Shown: piece after piece, positions 36,879-45,938 of the stretch
Layout of the letters: the number at the start of each line of letters is the position of its first letter
How positions within the stretch are numbered: the first letter of the stretch is position 1
Assembly: GCF_002224245.2 (NCBI RefSeq)
Contig: NZ_NKHK02000012.1
Location: 1-50,639 of the forward strand
Length of the DNA: 50,639 nt
Source: Moraxella sp. VT-16-12
GTDB lineage: Bacteria; Pseudomonadota; Gammaproteobacteria; Pseudomonadales; Moraxellaceae
Direction: 5' to 3'
Position numbers and translations under genes: made by a program
The notes under the pieces: generated by a model
The model's input: only the letters and a program-made list of their open reading frames with translations
What the model was told of the DNA's origin: nothing
Database searches by the model: none

Positions 36879-39668
36879 ATGCAAACATTCACCCCAACTG
36901 ACGATGAGATGTCTGTGCTTGCTACTGCCAGCCCTTTTGCCATGCAGATTTTCAACAGGCACACCGATGGTGCGTGTAAATTTTTGGGCAGGTTTGGTGT
37001 GCATGGACAAACGCTACTGACAAGACAAAATTTTGATGAGTTGATTGGTGAGTTTATTGGGGAGCAGCCCGATGAAACTTTGGTCATGGCAGGACTTCGC
37101 CAGCTTCGTCAGTACCTAATGCTACGTTGGATATGGCAGGATGCTTTGGGTGCGGTGTCGCTTGAAAAGCTCACGCATGAGCTGTCTGAGTTTGCCAATG
37201 CTTGTTTGTGTTATTGTAAAGATTTTGTCTATGCAAACATGGTGCAACGCTATGGCGAGCCGATGACGCAGGTGGACAACAAACGAGTGTGTGATGAATT
37301 TGCCATCATCGCCATGGGCAAACTTGGGGCGATGGAGCTTAATTTATCCAGCGACATTGACCTGATTTTTATCCATCAAGGGGCAGGGTTTAGCAATGGC
37401 AAAAAACAAATAGACAACCAAAAATTTATGACAAATTTGGGGCGAGGAATCATCAAGCTGCTGGCAGATACCACTGAGCATGGCTTTGTGTTTCGCATAG
37501 ACATGAGGCTTCGTCCTTGGGGAGATGGCTCGCCTTTGGTGATGAGCTTGCCTGCGTTACAAAAATATTTTGGTCAGCATGGGCGGACATGGGAGCGTTT
37601 TGCGTGGCTAAAAGCACGTCTTGTGTGCTGGGTGAGTGATGATTTTTATCACAGCATTGCCCACATCAGACAAACCTTTGTACATCGCTATTATGTGGAT
37701 TATACGGCGTTTAGTGCTTTGCGAGAGATGAAACAGCTCATCATGAGTCAGCAAGCCCAAAGGCAGGATTTAGATAACATCAAGCTGGGCACAGGGGGCA
37801 TTAGAGACATTGAGTTTATCGCCCAAGCCTACGCACTGATATATGGCGGTCATCACCCCATCATCGCCCAAAACCGAGCGTGTTTAGACGCCTTAAAAAC
37901 CTTGGCACAGCTTGACTATCTCAACCAAGATGAAGCAGATAAGTTGATGAGTGCCTATCGTTTTTTAAGACGTACCGAGCACGCCATACAAGCTCGCCAT
38001 GATGAACAAAGCCAACGTTTGCCCAAAGCTGGTGAGCTGACAGACTTAGCAAAAACGCTTGGGTTTGATGATAAAAAAAGTTTTTTGGAGACCTTAAATA
38101 CTCATCGCCAAAACGTCAGCGCACCTTTTATGCGTATGGTAACTGACCGCCAAAATCCCAAAGAGCAAATGGTGAATGCTGATGAACTTCAACAAAATCT
38201 AGCCACACTATTAAGCGATGACAGCATGGCGTGTTTGAGTGATTTTATGACATCACGACTGGTGCAAAGCCTAGACCAAGAGCCAAAGTCTCGCCTGCTA
38301 AGTGCCTATCCCATACTGCTACACGCCCTACATACGCACGCCTGCCAAGATGGGGTGGATAGGGCAAACATCGCCACGCCACGCCTTGTGGCACTGTTAG
38401 AAGCGATTGTTCGGCGGTCTATTTATTTGGTGATGATAGCCGAAAACCCAAACGCCACCGTGGCACTCATTCCCATGCTTTCAGCCAGCCCTTGGATAGC
38501 TCGTGAACTTGCCTTGCACCCCATGTTGCTAGATAACTTTCTGCAAAAACGCTACCTACATTTGCCTGATGAGTCGGAGCTGACCGACATTTTAAGACAA
38601 ATGCTACTTAGGGTTGAGCCTTTTGATGATGAAAGCTATCTGTCTGCCATCAGGACCTTTAAAAAAAGCCAAGTGCTTGCGGTGGCAACGGCTGATATTT
38701 TGGGGCTTAGACACATCATGAAAGTGTCAGACAGCCTGACCTTTATTGCCCAAGTGGTGCTTTCATCTGCCCTAAGACGAGCGTTTGATGAGCTGGTGGC
38801 AAAACATGGCTATCCAAAGCTGTTATCAGGTGAGTATGCCACTGATGAGACGATGGGTGTGGCGATTATTGGTTATGGCAAACTTGGTGGCATTGAGATG
38901 TCTTATGCGTCTGATTTGGACGTGGTGTTTTTGCACCATATAGATGAAAAAGCTGACACCCAAGCAAATCATGCCCAAAAGTCAGTCAGTGGCATGAAGC
39001 TTGCTTCTCGCATGGTGCAAAAGGTGCTTAACTATCTGACCACTCAGACCCGAGATGGGCGAGCTTATGAGATGGACATGCGTCTTAGACCATCGGGCAA
39101 TGCAGGCGTGATGATTGTCTCTACTCAGGCTTTTGAGATTTATCAAACCCAAAAAGCATGGGCATGGGAACACCAAGCCTTGGTCAGAGCTCGGGGCATT
39201 GCAGGCGACAAGTTGGTTTTGGCGATGTTTGAAAAAATACGCACCCATGTACTGACCAAATCTCGCCCCATCACGCAAGTACAAGCCGATGTGCTTGCCA
39301 TGCGTCAAAAAATGCAAAACCATCTTGGCACGCACCACCGCCACGAATTTCATCTCAAACAAGATTTTGGGGGTTTGGTGGACATTGAATTTTTGGCACA
39401 ATTTATGGTGCTGTCTTATGCTCATGTTTATCCAAATTTGGCGATTTGGTCGGATAATGTGCGTATTTTTGAAGAAGTTGCCAAAACAGGACTGTGGCAA
39501 ACCAGTCGTTGTCAGGCATTAACAGATGCTTATCTTAAATTACGCCAAAAAACACACGAGTTGGCACTGTCTGACAAAAGTATCATCACCGATGATGGCG
39601 ACTGGCAAGAAGTGCGTAGCTTTGTGCGTGATGTGTGGCAAGATGTGATTGAAGATGGCTTGTCTTAG
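36879..39668 (+). CDS. glnE: Bifunctional glutamine synthetase adenylyltransferase/adenylyl-removing enzyme
   Basis: Controls glutamine synthetase by adding and removing AMP in response to P-II and glutamine. About 929 residues. Two nucleotidyltransferase domains are present: an N-terminal one with NLSSDIDLIFIHQGAG and a C-terminal one with SYASDLDVVFLHH, each with the acidic metal ligands, plus MDMRLRPSGNAGVM, EFIAQAYALIYGG and the C-terminal VDIEFLAQFM. The start at 36879 has AAGG upstream; the frame opens earlier at a TTG at 36813. The gene stands alone, divergent from tusD. Confidence 0.95.
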   Translation: MQTFTPTDDEMSVLATASPFAMQIFNRHTDGACKFLGRFGVHGQTLLTRQNFDELIGEFIGEQPDETLVMAGLRQLRQYLMLRWIWQDALGAVSLEKLTHELSEFANACLCYCKDFVYANMVQRYGEPMTQVDNKRVCDEFAIIAMGKLGAMELNLSSDIDLIFIHQGAGFSNGKKQIDNQKFMTNLGRGIIKLLADTTEHGFVFRIDMRLRPWGDGSPLVMSLPALQKYFGQHGRTWERFAWLKARLVCWVSDDFYHSIAHIRQTFVHRYYVDYTAFSALREMKQLIMSQQAQRQDLDNIKLGTGGIRDIEFIAQAYALIYGGHHPIIAQNRACLDALKTLAQLDYLNQDEADKLMSAYRFLRRTEHAIQARHDEQSQRLPKAGELTDLAKTLGFDDKKSFLETLNTHRQNVSAPFMRMVTDRQNPKEQMVNADELQQNLATLLSDDSMACLSDFMTSRLVQSLDQEPKSRLLSAYPILLHALHTHACQDGVDRANIATPRLVALLEAIVRRSIYLVMIAENPNATVALIPMLSASPWIARELALHPMLLDNFLQKRYLHLPDESELTDILRQMLLRVEPFDDESYLSAIRTFKKSQVLAVATADILGLRHIMKVSDSLTFIAQVVLSSALRRAFDELVAKHGYPKLLSGEYATDETMGVAIIGYGKLGGIEMSYASDLDVVFLHHIDEKADTQANHAQKSVSGMKLASRMVQKVLNYLTTQTRDGRAYEMDMRLRPSGNAGVMIVSTQAFEIYQTQKAWAWEHQALVRARGIAGDKLVLAMFEKIRTHVLTKSRPITQVQADVLAMRQKMQNHLGTHHRHEFHLKQDFGGLVDIEFLAQFMVLSYAHVYPNLAIWSDNVRIFEEVAKTGLWQTSRCQALTDAYLKLRQKTHELALSDKSIITDDGDWQEVRSFVRDVWQDVIEDGLS

Positions 39669-39739
39669 TGTAAAAAATTTAGCCATTTTTGTAAAAATAC
39701 CTATATTTTATTAAGAAAATTTGGTAGAATTGTAAAATG

Positions 39740-39853
39740 GCTAATGATGAATTAGCAAGAAAATTGTTTAACAATTTGATTAAAATTTCATCAGCTTTTT
39801 TGCCTTGGTTTTGAGCTAAAATCAGTGGTTTTAACCCATTGATTTTAAAAGCT
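39740..39853 (+). ncRNA. Structured, AT-rich stretch with three successive inverted repeats
   Basis: Three hairpins follow each other: GCTAAT/ATTAGC (39740-39756), AAATTGTT/AACAATTT (39761-39777) and an approximately 15-bp stem with loop TTTTAAC (39814-39853). An extended -10 (TGGTAGAAT, ending 39730) lies upstream and a terminator at 39978-40007. A transcript of about 270 bases including the repeat pair below is possible. It may be a leader of the CRISPR remnant or an independent RNA. Confidence 0.35.
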
Positions 39854-39868
39854 AAAATTTTGGATTGC

Positions 39869-39960
39869 GTTCAAAACTTTCCCTGATTAAGAAGGGATTA
39901 AGACCTATCTGTCATATATTCACGATAAGCCCATGCCGTTTGAAACTTTCCCTGATTAAG
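39869..39960 (+). CRISPR. Candidate orphan one-spacer CRISPR remnant
   Basis: A 36-base unit at 39869-39904 (begins GTTCAAAACTTTCCCTGA, ends GGGATTAAGAC) is followed after 33 unique bases by a second copy of its first 23 bases at 39938-39960, which then diverges. The shared core AAACTTTCCCTGATTAAG is identical. The first unit has an internal TCCCT/AGGGA hairpin, typical of CRISPR repeats, and an ATTAAGAC end like the ATTGAAAC handles of type I/III repeats. Loss of the 3' end of the last repeat is typical for the trailer side. The upstream AT-rich region could be a leader. No cas genes are in the window. Confidence 0.5.
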
Positions 39961-39977
39961 ATGTTTTTCACACAACA

Positions 39978-40007
39978 AAAAACCCAAATCCTAAAATTTG
40001 GGTTTTT
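39978..40007. terminator. Bidirectional terminator after the esterase gene / CRISPR-like region
   Basis: A 12-base-pair perfect stem, AAAAACCCAAAT/ATTTGGGTTTTT, with a 6-base loop and T runs on both strands. Confidence 0.85.
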
Positions 40008-40027
40008 ATGGTTTGCTTTATGACCAA

Positions 40028-40702
40028 CTACTCTTTTTTACCAAACATCTCATTTATCCACCGCCCAATGTCGGCAAGCTGTGCCAAAGATGCTTGATGA
40101 GCCATGGGGTACTGGTGAAATGTTGGCGTGTAGCCCAAACTTGTCAAATATTCATACGCTTGCACGCCTAGGGTAGTTGGCACAACATCATCATAACTGC
40201 CGTGGTCTATGCGAATGGGTAGGTCAGTGTGTTTGGGTGTGATGACATCTTTGGTGGCAAAATAAGTGGACATGGCAATAAGTCCTGCCAGTTTTTTGTC
40301 AGAGCTTAGGGCATAATGATAAGCGACCGCTCCCCCTTGGGAAAATCCAGCAATGATGATGTTTTTGGCAGGTATGCCTTTGGCGATTTGTTCATCTATC
40401 AGCTCATCAACCCAGTCGCCAGATGTTTGGATTTGCTTGATATCTACTTTGCGGTCAAGACTTCGCTCTATGATGTCATACCACGATGGCATGACGTAAC
40501 CCCCATTGATGGTAACAGGGGCGTGTGGGGCGTGCGGAAAAATAAAACGCACAGACAGCTCATCAGACAAGCCCAGATGTGGCACACATACGGCAAAATC
40601 ATGCCCATTTGCCCCAAGTCCATGTAGCCAAATCACCGCTTTGTCTATTGGTTTTGATGATGGGTTGTGGACGATTTCAACATATTGTAAATAAGTACTC
40701 AT
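40028..40702 (-). CDS. Carboxylesterase/acyl-protein thioesterase-like hydrolase
   Basis: A 224-residue alpha/beta hydrolase of the phospholipase/carboxylesterase class. VIWLHGLGANGHDF forms the oxyanion region, FPHAPHAPVTINGG is a family stretch, GFSQGG holds the nucleophilic Ser, and HGSYDDVVP and MAHQAS supply Asp and His. The substrate is unknown; bacterial members hydrolyse short-chain esters or lysophospholipids. AAGGTAAAAA precedes the ATG. It begins 22 bases after the thiolase stop on the same strand and is probably co-transcribed with it. Confidence 0.9.
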   Translation of the reverse strand: MSTYLQYVEIVHNPSSKPIDKAVIWLHGLGANGHDFAVCVPHLGLSDELSVRFIFPHAPHAPVTINGGYVMPSWYDIIERSLDRKVDIKQIQTSGDWVDELIDEQIAKGIPAKNIIIAGFSQGGAVAYHYALSSDKKLAGLIAMSTYFATKDVITPKHTDLPIRIDHGSYDDVVPTTLGVQAYEYLTSLGYTPTFHQYPMAHQASLAQLADIGRWINEMFGKKE

Positions 40703-40724
40703 TTTTTACCTTTTTAACTTTAAA

Positions 40725-42011
40725 TCAACGCTCCAAAATACACGTTACGCCCTGACCACCAGCAGCACAAATGCTGATTAAGGCTCTTCCACTGCCTTTT
40801 TGAGCAAGCAGTTTGGCAGCGGTAACGATGATTCGCCCCCCTGTGGCAGCAAAAGGGTGTCCTGTGGCAAGACTCGACCCATTGACATTGAGCTTACTGC
40901 GGTCAATACTGCCCAATGCTTTATCAAGCCCTAGCTGTTTTTGACAAAATTCATCACTCTCCCACGCCTTTAAGGTGGACAATACCTGAGACGCAAAAGC
41001 TTCATGAATTTCATAAAAATCAAAATCTTGCAAAGTCAGTCCTGCTTTGGCAAGCATTTTTGGCACGGCATAAGCAGGGGCAAGTAACAAGCCTTCGGTC
41101 AGTCCGTTTTTACCCACAAAATCCACCGCCGCTGTCTGCTGATGAGTGATATAAGCAAGTGGCTCAAAGCCATATCTGTTTGCCCACTCATCATTGGCAA
41201 GTAGCACACAAGATGCCCCATCAGTCAAGGCAGATGAGTTGCCTGCGGTCATGGTGGGATTAGGTTGTGATTTGCCAAAGACAGCAGGTAGCGAGCCAAG
41301 TTTTTCTATGGTGGTGTCTGCCCTTAAATTATTATCACGTGTTAGCCCCTTATAAGGGGTCATCAAATCGTCAAAAAAGCCTTCATCATAAGCACGAGCC
41401 AGATTTTGGTGGCTGTTTTTGGCAAGCTCATCTTGGGATAAACGGTCAATCTGCCATGCCAACGTGGTGATGGCTTGATGTTCGCCCATAGATAGGCGAG
41501 TTCTGGGCTCGGCGTTTTGCGGTAGGCTAAGTAGTGTTTTTGGGTTTAGTGTGGTCAGTGCCAACAGTTTGTCTTTGGTGGTTTTGGCGTGGTTCAGTCG
41601 CAGTAATGGTTTGCGAATGCCATCGCCTAGGGCAATTGGTGCATCTGACGTTGTGTCAGTCCCGCCTGCAATACCACTGTCTATCTGTCCTAGGGCGATT
41701 TTATTTGCCACAGCAAACACCGCTTGTAATCCTGTGCCACAAGCTTGCGAGATGTCATAAGCTGGCGTGGTGGGTTTTAAATCGGTGTTTAATAAAGCTT
41801 CACGAGTTAGGTTCAAATCACGACTGTGCTTTAACACCGTACCTGCCACCACTTCGCCAATGTCTTTATCTGCCAATTGAAAACGTGCCACCAAACCATC
41901 TAATGCTGATGATAGCATATCCAAACTGCTGGCATCTGCATAAGCGGTGTTTGAGCGAGCAAAAGGAATGCGATTACCGCCAATGATGGCAACTTTTTTG
42001 ATGTCAGTCAT
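40725..42011 (-). CDS. Acetyl-CoA C-acyltransferase (thiolase, FadA2/FadI type)
   Basis: Cleaves 3-ketoacyl-CoA to acetyl-CoA or condenses acyl-CoAs. 428 residues. The catalytic Cys is in YDISQACGTGLQAVF, the active-site His in FYEIHEAFASQVL and GSSLATGHPFAATGGR, and the second Cys in ISICAAGGQG. The protein contains the extra loop region of FadI/FadA2-type thiolases. The ATG at 42011 has AGGAGA upstream; the frame opens at 42038. It is divergent from the HMW FabG gene, the same arrangement as Mycobacterium fadA2 versus fabG4. Confidence 0.93.
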   Translation of the reverse strand: MTDIKKVAIIGGNRIPFARSNTAYADASSLDMLSSALDGLVARFQLADKDIGEVVAGTVLKHSRDLNLTREALLNTDLKPTTPAYDISQACGTGLQAVFAVANKIALGQIDSGIAGGTDTTSDAPIALGDGIRKPLLRLNHAKTTKDKLLALTTLNPKTLLSLPQNAEPRTRLSMGEHQAITTLAWQIDRLSQDELAKNSHQNLARAYDEGFFDDLMTPYKGLTRDNNLRADTTIEKLGSLPAVFGKSQPNPTMTAGNSSALTDGASCVLLANDEWANRYGFEPLAYITHQQTAAVDFVGKNGLTEGLLLAPAYAVPKMLAKAGLTLQDFDFYEIHEAFASQVLSTLKAWESDEFCQKQLGLDKALGSIDRSKLNVNGSSLATGHPFAATGGRIIVTAAKLLAQKGSGRALISICAAGGQGVTCILER

Positions 42012-42133
42012 GTGTTCTCCTGATATTAAATGATACAAAATGCTTTATAAATCTAGCTTAACACATTTTAAATAAAAAAGAAGGTTTTTTGGCAGGTTGT
42101 GTCATATTTTATTAAAAGTGCGTTGGGCAAAAG

Positions 42134-42162
42134 TTGAAACACAAACGTTCTCACGTTATAAT
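42134..42162 (+). promoter_or_regulatory. Promoter of the fabG-maoC operon with an internal inverted repeat
   Basis: TTGAAA, 17-base spacer, TATAAT. The spacer contains AACGT-TCTC-ACGTT (42144-42157), an inverted repeat placed where a TetR-type repressor would block the polymerase. Confidence 0.7.
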
Positions 42163-42193
42163 GACAAAATCAAATAAATATTAAGGAGACATG

Positions 42194-43537
42194 ATGAGCG
42201 ACCGTTATGGCGAATTGGTGCAGTCATCATTGGGTAAAAAAGTTGCCAAAAATTTAGGCTTGCCCATGCCCATTAAACTTGACCGCTTTGAGATGGGTCA
42301 GCCTGTGTTGATTGGTGAGGTGGCGTTAGCAGGCGAGGGCGATGTTTTCTCATCAGTACAGGCATATTTGACCGAACTTGACGGAAAAATCACCACAGAA
42401 GATACGCTTGATGAGCGTTTGTCTGATGACAATGCCCGTTTTAAAGTGGTGATTTTTGATGCAACCGCCCTAAAAAATGGCGATGACTTGACCAAAATGT
42501 ATGATTTTTTTCATAAAATCGCCAGACGTATCAAATCATCAGGGCGTATCATCATCATTGCTCGTCCTGAATGTTGTACAGGGACAGACGTGGCATTTGC
42601 CCTAGCTCAGCGTTCGGTATTAGGTTTTGCCAAATCAGTTGCCAAAGAGTTTAAAAAAGGCATCAGTGCCAATGTATTATACACCCAAATCGGAGCTGAA
42701 CATCACCTAAAATTTGCTTTGGCGTTTTTTATGTCATCAAAATCCGCTTATGTGTCAGGTCAAGCAATCACCATCACTAAGGCAGATATCGTGGAGCTTG
42801 ACAGCCCCAAAAAACCCTTAGCAGGCAAAACCATTTTGGTAACAGGGGCAAGCCGTGGTATTGGGGAAGCGACTGCCCAAGTTTTGGCTCGTGATGGTGC
42901 TAAGGTGGTGTGTCTTGATGTGCCAAACGCCCTAGATGAGTTACAAAAAGTCGCAGGTAACATTGGTGGTCAAGCCTTGCCACTTGATATTACCGCTCCT
43001 GATGCAGGTGAGCAAATCATGCGTGCTTGTGGCGTGCTTGATGGCGTGGTACACAATGCAGGCATCACTCGTGATAAAACCATTGCCAACATGACCGCTG
43101 AGCAATGGCAAAGCGTGATTAATATCAATCTAAACTCAGTATTTCATATCAATCAACATCTCATCGCACATGATGGGCTGTCTGCTGATGCTCGTATTGT
43201 CTGCGTGTCTAGCATTTCAGCAATTGCAGGCAATGTCGGTCAGACCAATTATGCCACCAGTAAAGCAGGCGTGATAGGCTTGGTGGAGGCGACCGCCAAA
43301 AGCTTTAAAGGCAGCAGCCGCACCATCAATGCAGTCGCCCCTGGCTTTATTGAAACCAAAATGACCGCATCCATGCCTTTTGCCATCAGAGAAGCAGGGC
43401 GGCGTATGAATGCCATGAGTCAAGGCGGTGAACCTGTGGACGTGGCAGAGACCATCAGTTGGCTGTCATCGCCACAATCAGGCGGTATCAACGGACAAAT
43501 CGTGCGAGTATGCGGACTTAGCTTGCTGGGTGCGTGA
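42194..43537 (+). CDS. High-molecular-weight 3-oxoacyl reductase (FabG4-like)
   Basis: A short-chain dehydrogenase of about 447 residues, roughly 200 longer than ordinary FabG. The N-terminal 200 residues form a degenerate Rossmann-like domain. The C-terminal SDR has ILVTGASRGIGEATAQ (cofactor loop), VVHNAGITRD, VCVSSISAIAGN (Ser) and QTNYATSKAGVIG (Tyr, Lys), ending GGINGQIVRVCG. This is the layout of FabG4, which prefers NADH and acyl-CoA. The AGGAG site fits the ATG at 42194 better than the one at 42191. maoC follows after 48 bases. Confidence 0.92.
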   Translation: MSDRYGELVQSSLGKKVAKNLGLPMPIKLDRFEMGQPVLIGEVALAGEGDVFSSVQAYLTELDGKITTEDTLDERLSDDNARFKVVIFDATALKNGDDLTKMYDFFHKIARRIKSSGRIIIIARPECCTGTDVAFALAQRSVLGFAKSVAKEFKKGISANVLYTQIGAEHHLKFALAFFMSSKSAYVSGQAITITKADIVELDSPKKPLAGKTILVTGASRGIGEATAQVLARDGAKVVCLDVPNALDELQKVAGNIGGQALPLDITAPDAGEQIMRACGVLDGVVHNAGITRDKTIANMTAEQWQSVININLNSVFHINQHLIAHDGLSADARIVCVSSISAIAGNVGQTNYATSKAGVIGLVEATAKSFKGSSRTINAVAPGFIETKMTASMPFAIREAGRRMNAMSQGGEPVDVAETISWLSSPQSGGINGQIVRVCGLSLLGA

Positions 43538-43585
43538 TAATCATGGGTAAGCCCCACAACCAAAACCAAATTTCAAAGGTATCTT

Positions 43586-44476
43586 ATGGCAGAGCATACA
43601 TTTAAAGAATTGCCAAAAATGCACACCACTTATGCCAATGTTGTTAAAAGCCTGATTCCCCTTGGCGACAACCGAGCAAATAGCCTACCTACGGCGGTTT
43701 ATCGCATAGAAAAAATGGCAATAGATGAAACCAATTTAAAAAATTACCGTCAAATTTGTGGGTTTGTCAATGATGGCCGCATACCGCCCACTTACTTTGC
43801 GGTACTGTCGCAAACTTTGCAAATGAATATGATGGCAAAGCCAGATTTTCCTTTTGCCATGCTTGGGCTAGTGCATACTGAAAACAGCGTAACACAATAT
43901 CGCACCATCTATGACACCGAAAGCCCAACCCTAAGTGTGCGTCTTGACAACCTAAGAGCTCATGATAAAGGTCAAGAATTTGACTTTATTACCACCGCCC
44001 ATATTGATGGTGAGCTAGTGTGGGAAGGAGTATCTACTTATCTGTCTCGCCAAAAAAAGACCGCCGAAGAACGCCAAGCCGAAAGAGACAAACCCAAAAC
44101 CCCCACCCAAACCCCACCAAGGCTTGTGCCTGATGATAATGGTTGGGAAGAGCTGATTTATATCCCAGAAGACATTGGGCGACGTTATGCTTTTGTGTCT
44201 GGCGATTTTAACTTGATTCATCTGCACCCACTATCAGCACGAGCTTTTGGTTTCCCCAAAGCGATTGCTCATGGTATGTGGTCAAAGGCGGCAAGCATTG
44301 CTCAATTTCACGATTTGCCCAAAGCCTATCGTGTTGATGTCTCTTTTAAACTGCCGATTTTTTTGCCATCTAAGATTGATTTTGTGGCGTGCCAAGAAGA
44401 TGATGGCAGGGCATTTGCTTTGTATTCATCAGGTACAGACAAACCACATTTGATGGGCAAAATCACCTTTTTATAA
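43586..44476 (+). CDS. MaoC-family (R)-specific 3-hydroxyacyl dehydratase
   Basis: 296 residues, the length of double-hot-dog hydratases such as mycobacterial HtdX. The first half is a degenerate hot-dog. The second has the catalytic YAFVSGDFNLIHLHPLSARA (Asp and His) and AIAHGMWSKAASIA. It should hydrate or dehydrate acyl-CoA/ACP substrates and work next to the HMW FabG. A ribosome-binding AAAGG lies before the ATG. A terminator follows. Confidence 0.9.
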   Translation: MAEHTFKELPKMHTTYANVVKSLIPLGDNRANSLPTAVYRIEKMAIDETNLKNYRQICGFVNDGRIPPTYFAVLSQTLQMNMMAKPDFPFAMLGLVHTENSVTQYRTIYDTESPTLSVRLDNLRAHDKGQEFDFITTAHIDGELVWEGVSTYLSRQKKTAEERQAERDKPKTPTQTPPRLVPDDNGWEELIYIPEDIGRRYAFVSGDFNLIHLHPLSARAFGFPKAIAHGMWSKAASIAQFHDLPKAYRVDVSFKLPIFLPSKIDFVACQEDDGRAFALYSSGTDKPHLMGKITFL

Positions 44477-44495
44477 CATCATCTTTACTGACTAA

Positions 44496-44525
44496 GGGGC
44501 GATTTTCGCCCTGTTTTGGTTTTAT
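44496..44525 (+). terminator. Terminator after the maoC gene
   Basis: GGGCGA-TTT-TCGCCC followed by a T-rich tail, 20 bases past the stop. Confidence 0.75.
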
Positions 44526-44558
44526 TTATCCTGATTTATTTTTATCATAAGGCAAGAC

Positions 44559-45815
44559 ATGACTTGGCAAGATTTTCCTGAGATTTTAAAAGCATTACAG
44601 TTTGATGATGAGCCTGCTGGCGGTTCATTGGTGATTTGTAAAGATGGTCAAGAAGTGGTTAATACTAGTATTGGCAAAGCACGGCTTGATGATGATGGCG
44701 ATTGGCACGACAAACGGCTGTCGGTGAATTTTTCTATTGGTAAAGGGGTGATGGCAACCTTGATGGCGGTATTAGTATCACAAGGTATGCTGGATTATGA
44801 CACACCAATTTGTCATTATTGGTCAGAGTTTGGTGTCAATGATAAGCAAAACATCACGCCACGCCACATATTGACACATACCAGTGGACTGTTTGACGTG
44901 GCAAGTATCAGCCAAGAGCTGCATGAGCTGACCGATTGGCAAGTGATGACCACCAAGGTTGCCCAAATGTCGCCTACCATACCAAAAGGGCAAGATAAGC
45001 AAAGTTATGCCAGTGCATATAGTGCTTTGGTGTCAGGGTGGATTTTAGGTGGGTTGGTAGAGCGTGTTACAAAAATGCCACTACAAACCGCCCTAGATGA
45101 GTATCTTGCCAAACCGTTGGGAGTGGTGGGGCAAATGTACTGGGGATTGCCATCTGATAAACTGGATAAAATCGCCAAACCACTGCGTTATTTTACAGAT
45201 GAAACCACCAAGCGTAAACCAACCTTAAAACCTGATACGCCCCAAATGCTAGATACGCTGGCAGATTTTACCGTATCGTCTTTGTGGCAAGACAAACTGG
45301 ATAAGGATAATAAAGAACTTAACACCACTAACATTAACAAGCTGTATTTTGACACCACCAAGATGAATCTTGTTAATTATAAAAATGCACTCATGCCCAA
45401 TGGGCGAGATGGTTTGGCATATCACACTCAGCAAGTACTCCAAGCCATCATTCCTGCTGCTAATGGTGTCTCTACCGCTCATGCCTTAGCGGTGATGTAT
45501 GCCATGCACGCCAATGGTGGCACATACAACGGTCAAACCCTTATCACACCTGATGTGCTAGATGATATCAGACAGGTGCGTGTGGATGGCTTTGATGCGG
45601 TCATGCCTGCCAATATGCGTTGGCGGTCAGGTTTTCATCGTTTATTTAGCCTGCAAAACACACCAAATGCTTATGGACACATGGGCTATAATGGTTCGGT
45701 GGCGTTTTGCGACCCCGATAGGGCGATGTCTTTTGCTTTTATTCATAACTTTGATACCACCATGCTAAATGATATGCGTCAATTTGTGTTGATGGAAACC
45801 GCCATCGGCTTATAG
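44559..45815 (+). CDS. Beta-lactamase-related serine hydrolase (EstB-like)
   Basis: 418-residue class C beta-lactamase/esterase fold protein without a visible signal peptide, so probably cytoplasmic. The SxxK motif is in VNFSIGKGVMATLM, followed by ITPRHILTHTSGLFDV; the Tyr motif is YASAYSALVSGW; and AYGHMGYNGSVAF is the HxG box analogue. Members act as esterases or lipases. Its place after the thiolase/FabG/MaoC cluster suggests an ester or acyl substrate, by inference. AAGGCAAGAC precedes the ATG. Confidence 0.88.
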   Translation: MTWQDFPEILKALQFDDEPAGGSLVICKDGQEVVNTSIGKARLDDDGDWHDKRLSVNFSIGKGVMATLMAVLVSQGMLDYDTPICHYWSEFGVNDKQNITPRHILTHTSGLFDVASISQELHELTDWQVMTTKVAQMSPTIPKGQDKQSYASAYSALVSGWILGGLVERVTKMPLQTALDEYLAKPLGVVGQMYWGLPSDKLDKIAKPLRYFTDETTKRKPTLKPDTPQMLDTLADFTVSSLWQDKLDKDNKELNTTNINKLYFDTTKMNLVNYKNALMPNGRDGLAYHTQQVLQAIIPAANGVSTAHALAVMYAMHANGGTYNGQTLITPDVLDDIRQVRVDGFDAVMPANMRWRSGFHRLFSLQNTPNAYGHMGYNGSVAFCDPDRAMSFAFIHNFDTTMLNDMRQFVLMETAIGL

Positions 45816-45868
45816 GCATCAATTGGCAGGCGGGCTAATAATTTGACGGTTTTTTATGATTAAAACTA

Positions 45869-45877
45869 TGATATAAT
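45869..45877 (+). promoter_or_regulatory. Extended -10 promoter of ilvE
   Basis: TGATATAAT lies about 60 bases before the ilvE ATG; a T-rich -35 region precedes it. Confidence 0.55.
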
Positions 45878-45938
45878 GCCAAGTCATCAACTTTTTAATC
45901 ATACCAACTTCATCATTATCCATTCCAAGGAAATTTTT

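Noticed and set aside
41810-41830. GGTTCAAATCA resembling a tRNA T-arm
   Set aside because: Lies inside the thiolase coding sequence and no cloverleaf can be drawn around it.
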